Shown here in pieces: positions 18,582-25,881 of a stretch of 25,881 bases of DNA (within the stretch, counting starts at the first letter, position 1; each line of letters starts with the position of its first letter). The translations under genes and the position numbers were made by a program. The notes below the pieces were generated by a model, which was given only the letters and a program-made list of their open reading frames with translations, did not search any database and was not told the origin of the DNA. The stretch comes from Alloascoidea africana (taxonomy: Eukaryota > Ascomycota > Alloascoideomycetes > Alloascoideales > Alloascoideaceae), in assembly GCA_030581615.1 (NCBI GenBank), contig JAKTTT010000115.1:1-25881 (forward strand), read 5' to 3'.

Positions 18582-19331
18582 TTATAGAGGCGCTTCTAAT
18601 CGTCGTAGCTATCACAGATGTTAAAAGTGACCAAGGTTAGGGCAAATAAAGATAAACATACCTGGTTTAATATGACCTGTAACTCATCATCTGTCTTTTT
18701 CCCTGCCAAACTTGGAATCAATGTTTTTGCTTCATCCGCTTCGTCACAGGCCAGAGAGCCTATAATAGTTTCAGGTGTTAGTACACACCTAATCAAACGC
18801 ATTATTCTTCTGAGGAAAATCAATTGTATGACTTACCCAATTGAGAAATCTCAAACGGATGCAAATCTGAAGCTTCTTGAGATTTTAGCAGTTGATCAAC
18901 AGCACTGATAGTCTGGGGATTCTTGAACCTGGCAAAAATAGAGAGATAATCAAGCGTTTTTCTTATCACCCTAAACGACAGGACAAAATTAGATCCTTTT
19001 CTCATGGGACGTTAGATGATCATACTAACTCATTTGTACTCGATAATCCCGAGTTATCTTCATCTCCATCTTCATTTCCCATCTCATCCTCTACTGTTTC
19101 TGGTATTTCTTCACCATTCATCTCGTTTTTCCTTCGCTTAAGAGCTTCTTTTATCAGAATTCTTGCCTCGGAAAGATTCAAGGCAATTAAGGGCGCGACG
19201 TTTCCATCGTGATCGATTTGTTTCACATCAAACTCGGGTCCAAGCTTTAGCAACGCAGCGTTTTCTTCTTCTAAAAGACCCTGGGTTTGACGTCTCCGTT
19301 GTTGTGGCACAGTTGAAGTGGATAGATTCAT
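18582..19331 (-). CDS. RPB4: RNA polymerase II subunit Rpb4, 4 exons
   Basis: Minus-strand exons 19331-19030, 18970-18837, 18759-18662 and 18608-18582 give 186 residues (S. cerevisiae 221). Rpb4 pairs with Rpb7 as the Pol II stalk. [27 protein letters not shown] and [17 protein letters not shown] (48-64) match the yeast N-terminus. After an acidic linker shorter than in S. cerevisiae come [41 protein letters not shown] and the final helix. Introns 2 and 3 are clear (GTAAGT with TACTAAC; GTATGT with TAG). The last exon is only 27 nt and encodes LRRLEAPL plus the stop, agreeing with RPB4 C-termini elsewhere. Intron 1 (19029-18971) requires the unusual donor GTTAGT for phase. The more canonical GTATGA four bases on would break the frame. 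Confidence 0.93.
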
Positions 19332-19643
19332 CTTTTAGTAACTAAGAGAGTGGTTGATCTGTTTGGAATAGTGATGCGTTCTAGTAGGCGTAATAAAATA
19401 TCTAACAATATTCTTTTGATCCAAAATAAAGCTTTATCTTAAAACACGTTCTTGAGCTGGTATCGCTTTTTTGGTTTCTGTAAACTCTTTATAATTTTGC
19501 CCTCCAGCTGAAACGTGAAAAGTCCAGGTTGAAAAATCAATATCAGCGACGACAAAAAACGGTACTGATAATAGTAATATGAGTAATACTGGTGAATATA
19601 CAGGTATGCCTATTAAAAGTGACCCGCACGTATGGCGTTTCTA

Positions 19644-19678
19644 TTATCAATCAACAAGCGCTTGATGGTTATTGATAA
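19644..19678. repeat. Nested dyad upstream of RPB4
   Basis: TTATCAAT (19644-19651) and ATTGATAA (19671-19678) form 8-bp arms enclosing CAAGCGCTTG (19655-19664), itself a perfect 10-bp palindrome. It lies about 315-345 bp upstream of the RPB4 ATG. Confidence 0.55.
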
Positions 19679-20868
19679 ACAAGCCTGTGCTTATGTTCCA
19701 AAGTGAGGAAGGGCACAATGGTGTGTAAATTGTGGAATGTAGAGTGTAAATTGAGGCATAATTGTTGAAGAGGAGATCAGTCTCGAAGTTCTGGAAGTTA
19801 CGCCATGCCTGAGTTTACACTTCAGATACATTATTATAGGATGTACTATTCTTTCATCACGTTCGCACTTTATGTCTGAAAGTATTAAAAGACGTACGTA
19901 ATCGCAAAAATGTTCTCATCATTATGGGAATCAGAGTCGTCATCGAGATTGTCTGCAACCTTGATAAAGTATAGTAAAGGAATAACATCCCCACTCCTCA
20001 ACATTACAGGTTTTAGCAACAATATTATCAATCAAGGTGCTTTTCTCCAAACCCTTCGTGGTCAAATATTCCAAGTTTTTTCAAATGATAGTTAGGGATC
20101 CTCGTCTTGATGTAAACCATCTGAATTTCAATATTTTGTTCAAAGTCGAAACATAAAGTTCCAGTACCAGTTGTCATCAACACCCTTTAGCACCCCTCAA
20201 TTACCCATGATTCTCATCCACAATACGGTATCCATTAATGCAATGCTTCAAGCAGCAGCTAACTATCGTGTGATAGGTGTCTGGATCAACCACCAAACTC
20301 TTCTAAAGTGGTGATATTCCACTGTCACAATTGACTGTCGTTTGATCATTCTCCAAAACTTTTTTCCATTTTCTTGCATGTGATAAAACCTGCAAATAAA
20401 TAGCCAATCTTATGAAAAGTAGAAGGGATATGTAGTATCTGACTGATAACATATTAACGTTTCAATTCAAAAACTACGCAAAACCCCCAGAACAACCGCT
20501 ACACTCTTTCCTTCGTAGTTTTACTCAATCTCGTATATGCGACCTCGTATAACCCCGAAACATAACTTTATTTAAATAGAGCATGTATTCGTTAGATAGC
20601 AGAATTAACAGGTTTGAATCCTCCTCGATCAATTAATTTGGCCTTTCCCACACTTCCTTTCCTCGCAGACACATGCTACAGGATGCGTGGATGATCTTGA
20701 TGTGGCTAGCGAATGTGACAAAGTGACAATGAAAAACACAGACATAACCTCGAGAATAATAGTGGAACTGAGCATGTACATTTATCTTGCATGATGTTTG
20801 TGTCGAGACTACAACAGATCTATGAATTTTTTTTTTGATCTCTGTTAATTCGCATTCTCTATTTTCGG

Positions 20869-20911
20869 TTGATCGGTACGGGTGCAGAAAAATGCACTCG
20901 TACTGCATCAA
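20869..20911. repeat. 43-nt hairpin
   Basis: GTACGGGTGCA (20876-20886) pairs with TGCACTCGTAC (20893-20903) over 11 bp with one G-T wobble around a GAAAAA loop. An outer TTGAT (20869-20873)/ATCAA (20907-20911) adds 5 bp after a small internal loop. No gene overlaps it. Confidence 0.65.
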
Positions 20912-22422
20912 GTTGCTCAGATCTTGCATATACAGCGCTGTACCTTGTTGTTATGCTATAGGTTGTTTTATTCAATCAATCGCAAAAAGTTGAGACAAAA
21001 AGGAGATTTACAGAAAACAATACAGGTAAAGTTTGCTTGTTATTGTATGTTGGTATTAGTTATTTTTCATCTACCGCTAGTTTAGTATGTGGGTAAGTTT
21101 CAAAGAGGTAAGAGGTCAAGTTGCAATTTCCGCTTCATTTCATTTTAGACAGAATTTGTTGATCTCTTTTTTATCGATCAAAATCAGGGAAATTTTGGTT
21201 AATTTTATTTTTGCTTTTTAATAGAAAGTCTTTATTCAACGAATTTGTGAACCAAGCCCTTTTTTTTTTTTTTTGAGAAAAAACACTTTAAAAGAACGAA
21301 GTAACGCAAGGAATTGCCGAACCTTTCATTGAAAATCAGAAATCCCAAACTTACCACTTTTTTCTTTGAGGAAAAATCAGCATAGCTCAAAGGTTTTGCT
21401 TTTCAATCCAATAGAATCATGCCCACTCCACCGAAAATGGAAAAGGGAACAGGAGACAAATCTCATGTTGTATGTGTGCAGAACGATGTACATTTTAGTA
21501 TGCAACTATGCTAGAAAAAACATGAAAGAAAACCAAAATGAGTGTGAAAACATCTATAGATGTGGAACAAACATATGAAACAACAACAATCAAAGTTGTA
21601 CTGTAGCGATAGATCTTTTGGAAGAAAAACATCCGCATAAGCTACATGATGTAGCATATAGAATACGTATGTTTTCGATCTACCAGGCTCTATAATTTTC
21701 TCTTTTGCACTTTTGGAAACTACTGTTAGTCAAAAATACAAGAAAAGATTAATCTATCATGAGAAAGTTCTTAAAGCTAGGATGAACGAATGCTCAGACC
21801 AAATACATTCCACCAAATTCAACCAAAAAAATTGACTCTATCAGAGCCTCAGGTTCTGGTCAAATTTCGTTTTTGGACTCTTTGACCGAGGAATTGTTCC
21901 TCAACCTTTTTGGTATTAAAGCCATGGATGGACCAATCTATTGTTCGCATTGGGAATCTGTGGCAACAGACGGACAATCTTCTACATTTCTTGGTGGGGT
22001 ATCAAATCTACCTAAAATAAATAATGTTTACCAAGCAAATGCCCAAATTCAAAGGTTTGGGATTCATCTCTGAGTTTAGGGCAAATATATATATATATGG
22101 AACAAGAAAAAAGAATTCTCGAGATGCGAAATGAACACGACTCGGGAAATGTGACAATTAATCTCGTGATTTGTGTAGATCAGCAACTGCATAGACCATT
22201 CGGCTTTGTGACACTTTGTTGGAAAGCCAGAACTCATAGACATGTACAAAATACGTGAAAGTGGAGAGTCTTGTATGCCTAATCATAAACAATCAGGATA
22301 TACCTTTATATACATTGAACAGCAGTTATTATGGAAAAGTTTAGGTAAACTATGATGGATAGATAGATAGATCAAGAGAAAAAAAGGTCGGAGTTGTCAG
22401 AATCCATCCAAAAGCCCCTATG

Positions 22423-22460
22423 GGTCCTTGGTCCTTGGTCCTTGGCCCTTGGCCCTTGGC
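22423..22460. repeat. 7-bp tandem repeat (GGTCCTT/GGCCCTT)
   Basis: Three GGTCCTT units (22423-22443) followed by two GGCCCTT units and a partial GGC, about 290-320 bp before the GLTP ATG. The homogeneous blocks of each variant suggest recent slippage. Confidence 0.85.
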
Positions 22461-22744
22461 GAAAAACGAAGAAGACCGGGAGTGATCAATCAGTGTATTA
22501 ATCTCTGAATTTATCCATCAATTTAACTATGTATAGAATCCCAATTGTCAATTCCTCCAAATTGCGGTTCTAGGAGTATCAATGTGTTGGAAATTCGCTG
22601 GAGTGGTAAACACACATCATCCAACTCTTGTGCAACGTCACCACCTCCTTCTCCTTCTCCTAACACTCCTCCTCCTTTCCAATTCCACACACACACACGC
22701 ACAAGCCCCTAGCCTTCAGAAACTTTTCTTGAAACAAATCAACA

Positions 22745-23408
22745 ATGACCGATGCCACATTTTTCGACACGATGAAGGTCTCATTTGAGCAAGTTCCCAT
22801 TGATCCTAATGGGGACAAGATCGAGACCAGTGCATTTTTGGAAGCAAGTGAGGCGTTGATCAAGTTATTTGATCTTTTGGGTTCAAGTGCATTTTCCGTT
22901 GTTCAGAATGATATGACTGGGAATGTTAAAAAGATTCGAAGCAGGTTGTTGGCGAATCCAGGGGAAAGTGGAACTTTACAAGATCTTGTATTGAATGAGC
23001 CTTCTATTGATAAGAAGAAGACAGCAACACAGGGACTATTGTGGTTGAACAGGTAAGTATAAACAAAACAAATAAGCAATTTCAATATCTAACTGTGTAT
23101 CTAGAGGTCTTGATTTCACAGCTCAAGCAATCAGACAAAACATTGATTCAACAACTGAGGAGGAACTTTCTGTATCTTTCCAATCCTCGTATGGAAAAAC
23201 TTTGAAACAATATCATAATTTTGTAGTCAAGGGGGTTTTCAACGTTGCTTTAAAAGCATGTCCTTATCGTGTTGATTTTTACAAGAAATTGGGATCTGAT
23301 TTTATCAAAGTTAAAAAACAATTACTTGCTTGGTTAACTGCACTTGAAAACGTGGTCAAAATTATTCAAGACTTTTTCACTTCTGGAAATTACGGTAAAG
23401 GATTGTAA
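22745..23408 (+). CDS. HET-C2/GLTP-fold glycolipid transfer protein, 2 exons
   Basis: Exons 22745-23052 and 23105-23408 give 203 residues, the usual GLTP size (about 205-209). The family moves glycosphingolipids between membranes from the cytosol. Podospora HET-C2 of this family also takes part in vegetative incompatibility. The sugar-recognition residues of human GLTP are present with the same spacing: Asp56, Asn60 and Lys63 in NDMTGNVKK, Trp100 in GLLWLNRGLDF, and His140 in KQYHNFVVKGVFNVALKACPYR. The C-terminus is the amphipathic helix ENVVKIIQDFFTSGNYGKGL. The 52-nt intron (23053-23104) has GTAAGT, ATCTAAC and CTAG sites and splits the conserved W-L-N-R-G-L motif at an Arg codon. The upstream 120 bp has CT- and CA-rich tracts. 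Convergent with ECM33. Confidence 0.95.
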
Positions 23409-23647
23409 TTGAAAAACGAATTCACTTGTTTGTTTTTTTTAAAAAAGAGAGTTTTTTTATTATTATTGCTCGGTTTACATACATATCTATATTAGAGGCA
23501 AAAAAAAAAAAAAAAAACTATTACAGAATTAAAACATATTCGGAAAGAAGCAAGAAAAAAAAACAGGTTAAAAGATTAAATTTTATTTATATTTTTTTTT
23601 TTGGATATGTTTGAAGAGCAAAGAGAGAGTGTGTTTGTGTAGGTGAT
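23409..23647. terminator. AT-rich convergent GLTP/ECM33 3' region
   Basis: 239 bp with long A- and T-tracts on both strands (near 23432-23446, 23501-23517 and 23591-23602). Such tracts are typical of yeast polyadenylation regions. No gene is seen. Confidence 0.5.
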
Positions 23648-25319
23648 TTATAGCAAAGAGGCCAACAAGGCAATGACGATTCCAGTCACAGTTGTGGACT
23701 CGTAACCAAAGGTAGGAGCAGCGCCTTTAGAAGAAGAGCTTGATCCCGAGGCATCTGATTTAGAGGAGGAAGAGGAATCAGAGTCCGAGTCCGAGCCGGA
23801 AGAGCTTGATTTTGAAGACGAGGATTTTGAAGAAGCGGCTTTGCAAACGTAGGAACCTTGGACGTTCTTCTTCAAAGAAGAAAAGTCCGAGCAGTCAAAG
23901 TCCTCGGAGTCGGAAACAACGGTGAATCCACCTCTAACAGAATCAAGAGCGGGCAAAGTTGCGTTGCTAAAGTTTCCACGGAGGATGACGGATCCGGAAA
24001 CGGTTTCGAGGTTATCGAAACCATCAATATCCTCAAGTTTTGTGTTGTTTGCAACGACCAAATCACCCTTGAGTTGAGTGACATTTTTGAGGGAAATTTC
24101 GGTAAGGTCGTCATTGTTGGTGATTGAGACGGATTGGCCCACGCTTGACAGGTTTGTAAGGACAAAGGACTCGATGGAGTTATCGTAAAGGCCGATTGTG
24201 TTGTTTACGGAGGAAAGGCTCTTGAAAGAAATGTTTGAGGCCTTTGAGATTGTAATATTGTTTGCCCAGACGAGGGAGTCGAAGGCGACGGGGATACCGT
24301 CGCCATTGTCGGTGACGATAAGACTGTCAGCGACATCGTGGATGTCCAAGGAGATTCCCTTCAACTGGTTATTATTGTTGAGGTTCAACTCGCTTGTGGA
24401 GTTGAGGGCGAGGCCGGTGAGGCCAGTGAGGCCAGTGTCCGAGATTGTGACGGAGCCTGCTTCCTGGAGGCCGGTGGTGAAGCCGAACTGGGAGAGAGCT
24501 GGCAAGGTGACGGCATTCAAGGAGCCGACTTTTGTGAGGACGGGGAGAGCGAGGGTGTCGAGGACGGTGAGCTGTTGAAGAGCCAGCTCGTCGTCGATGG
24601 ACTGGAGGTCGCCAGCGGTGAATGCAGTGAGCTGGGTAGCGTTTTTGATGATGAGGGAGCCGTCGATTCTCTTGACACCGTTGAGGTTTGCATTGGCGAG
24701 GTCGCCGGAGATGCTAATGTCGCCGGAGATGGTGGAGCAGCCGGTGTACTTGTCGAGGTTGGCCTGGGCGGTTGCGGTGAGGGTTCCGCTGATTTTACAG
24801 CTGTCGTCGGCGGCTAAGGCGGGAGGTTAGTGCGGGCGACATTCCAGGAGAGAAGAGAAAAAAGAGAATAGAAGAATGGAGATATGATATGATCTGTGAA
24901 GTGAAGGGACGGGATCTGGAGGATCTGGAGGAGTCTAGCGAGATATCCAGGAGAATGAAGGAAATGTGACTGAGCTCGGATTCTGCAAGCGGATCTGTCT
25001 CGTATAAAGCCGAGCAGGGGGTTCAGACAGCACACCCAGCACAGAAGAAGACAAGACAAGAGGCCAGAGCAGAGCGGACAAGAAGAGAAGATAAGAGAAG
25101 AGAAGGTCTGAAGCTGGCCCAATCTCATCGAGGCGGCTCTTCCAGCCCATGTGTGTCTCATCCAGCAATAAAAAGCAAAAATAGGGGGGAGGGGGCACAA
25201 ACAAACAACCCCAAGCAAGACAACAATACAGCACTACACAGCACAATGGCAGTGTCAGATTAGTACGTACCAGCGGCGAGAGCCAGAGCGAGCGAGGTGA
25301 GGGCGGCGGAGGCGAGCAT
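23648..25319 (-). CDS. ECM33: ECM33-family GPI-anchored cell-wall protein, 2 exons
   Basis: Minus-strand exons 25319-25271 and 24813-23648 give 404 residues (S. cerevisiae Ecm33 429). The protein acts at the plasma membrane and cell wall in wall integrity. Exon 1 encodes the signal peptide MLASAALTSLALALAA. The mature part starts near ADDSCKISGTLTATAQANLDKYTGCSTISGDISISG and continues as leucine-rich receptor-L-like repeats (for example LNLNNNNQLKGISLDIHDV and VVANNTKLEDIDGFDNLETVSGSVIL), with a cysteine pair in FDCSDF...YVCKAA. A Ser/Asp/Lys-rich spacer (about 340-380) leads to a hydrophobic GPI signal, TTVTGIVIALLASLL. The exons join in phase (G+CC, Ala). S. cerevisiae ECM33 also has a single intron near its 5' end. 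Confidence 0.95.
24814..25270 (-). other. 457-nt ECM33 intron
   Basis: Donor GTACGT at 25270, branch-like CACTAAC shortly before the CTTAG acceptor ending at 24814. It is by far the longest intron here; the others are 52-79 nt. TACTAAT (25265-25259) overlaps the last base of the donor. Confidence 0.9.
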
Positions 25320-25832
25320 GATCCGGGGAACGAGAGCAAAAGCGAGAGCTAGAACGAGAGCGAGAGCAAAAGCGAAAGCGAAAGGAGAAGAGAAGAGAAG
25401 AGAAGAGAAGAGAAAAGAGGAACAAGAGTGAAAGAGGAAGAAAAAACTAATCCGGCCGGGAAAGGCAAAACGCGGTGCCGAGCAAAGCGAAAAACGCTAA
25501 TCGCTATCGCCCCAGCCCGCCGAGCGAGCTCCCGGGGGCTAGCGGGCTGGCCGGGGTCGCACCGTGCTCTTCATGCCCGTGGCCCTCGCTTTCACTCCCG
25601 CTTTCGCTCCCGCTCCCGCTCTTTGAAGCCGTCGCAGTGCTCGCGGCAAGGACACAAACGAAGAAAAGAAGCGGCTGCGGCTGCGATTGTTTGAGATACG
25701 CGCGATTTACGAGCTGCGCCTGCGGCCGAAAACGGCAGCCCGCAGAGGAAAAGTCACGTGCGCTATCACACACACTCTCTTACATAAACACCCGGACACC
25801 CGTATATGCACCCGTGCAGGAATCGTCCCACT

Positions 25833-25836
<4 letters not shown>
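25320..25836. promoter_or_regulatory. ECM33 upstream region with purine/pyrimidine tracts
   Basis: Read toward ECM33, 25321-25440 is a pyrimidine-rich tract of TCTCT and GCTTTTGCTCTCG-type repeats, like the CT-rich leaders of highly expressed yeast genes. CCCGCTTTCGCTCCCGCT-type repeats on the other strand (about 25595-25622) could pair with it. GTCACGTG (25753-25760) contains CACGTG, a Cbf1-type E-box. CACCCG occurs three times (25789-25794, 25797-25802, 25809-25814). The arginine-rich open frames here are low-complexity artefacts. Confidence 0.5.
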
Positions 25837-25873
<37 letters not shown>

Positions 25874-25881
25874 CTTTTTTT
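25837..25881. repeat. Terminal poly-T tract
   Basis: 37 T, one C, then 7 T run to the window edge. This may be a genuine T-tract or a contig-end artefact. Confidence 0.85.

Larger units (their letters stand above)
19332..22744. other. 3.4-kb divergent intergenic region RPB4/GLTP
   Basis: The longest gap. Open frames are short and unrelated to anything I recognise. No tRNA or snRNA can be supported. It holds a nested dyad (19644-19678), a 43-nt hairpin (20869-20911), T-tracts near 20829 and 21263, an AT run near 22087, a GATA run near 22357, and a 7-bp tandem repeat (22423-22460). Confidence 0.55.

Noticed and set aside
20432-20441. GTAGTATCTG, as in the branch-recognition region of U2 snRNA
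   Set aside because: Surrounding bases do not match the rest of the U2 5' region.
20611-20621. GGTTTGAATCC resembling a tRNA B box
   Set aside because: The flanking bases form no T-stem or acceptor stem and no A box is present at the right distance.
23585-23595. ATTTATATTTT matching the S. cerevisiae ARS consensus
   Set aside because: The consensus is specific to S. cerevisiae relatives and is expected by chance in an AT-rich terminator.
24338-24817. 159-codon plus-strand frame
   Set aside because: Exact antisense shadow of ECM33 exon 2, whose codon bias leaves the opposite strand open.
24814-25339. Two 134-codon minus frames in the ECM33 intron and leader
   Set aside because: Low-complexity sequence read across the well-supported intron; no homology.
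25428-25773. Arginine- or Ser/Gly-rich frames of 88-89 codons
   Set aside because: They come from GC-rich CGCT/CCCG repeats; composition reflects the repeats rather than a protein.

Overview
This window looks like nuclear DNA from a budding yeast (Saccharomycotina) with moderate GC and more introns than Saccharomyces cerevisiae. Seven of eleven genes are split by a total of 15 introns. Most are 50-80 nt with GTATGT/GTAAGT-type donors and TACTAAC/TACTAAT-type branch sites 8-25 nt before the acceptor. CTG falls at conserved leucines (Leu43 of RUB1, the DLL of the glycogen synthase C-terminus), so the code looks standard and the CTG-Ser clade is unlikely. An NCBP3-type gene, which I believe S. 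cerevisiae lacks, together with the intron density, suggests an early-diverging lineage (Yarrowia/Dipodascales-like). That placement is inference.

Layout, left to right: 5'-truncated glycosylated membrane protein (+, 2-1384); OPI3 phospholipid methyltransferase (+, 3238-4074, 4 exons); CCC1/VIT1-type vacuolar iron/manganese transporter (-, 4851-5741); a very divergent glycogen synthase paralogue (+, 9005-10948); MTQ2 eRF1 methyltransferase (-, 11513-12175); RUB1/NEDD8 (+, 12315-12690, 3 exons); NCBP3-like RNA-binding protein (-, 12951-14149, 4 exons); a TPR protein, perhaps TTC1-like (+, 16833-17870, 3 exons); RPB4 (-, 18582-19331, 4 exons); a HET-C2/GLTP glycolipid transfer protein (+, 22745-23408, 2 exons); and ECM33, a GPI cell-wall protein (-, 23648-25319, 2 exons).

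The genes are single-copy housekeeping genes with no evident shared pathway. From OPI3 onward they alternate strictly in strand, so gaps alternate between short convergent ends (239-776 bp) and divergent promoters. Three of the divergent gaps are long (about 2.7-3.4 kb) and one is only 139 bp (MTQ2/RUB1). I found no tRNA, rRNA, CRISPR array or recognisable transposon. The long gaps hold several dyads, hairpins and small repeats with no coding explanation.

Best leads: (1) the glycogen synthase paralogue has substitutions in almost every donor-site motif shared by yeast and human enzymes and lacks the C-terminal phosphorylation tail, yet keeps most of the glucose-6-phosphate arginine cluster; (2) an 18-codon stop-free intron inside the SAM-binding Glu-Glu of OPI3; (3) a 15-bp CCAAT palindrome with a GCGC-rich cluster upstream of CCC1; (4) inverted repeats, a triplicated motif and a UASINO-like site upstream of OPI3; (5) a 43-nt hairpin in the geneless 19.3-22.7 kb stretch.
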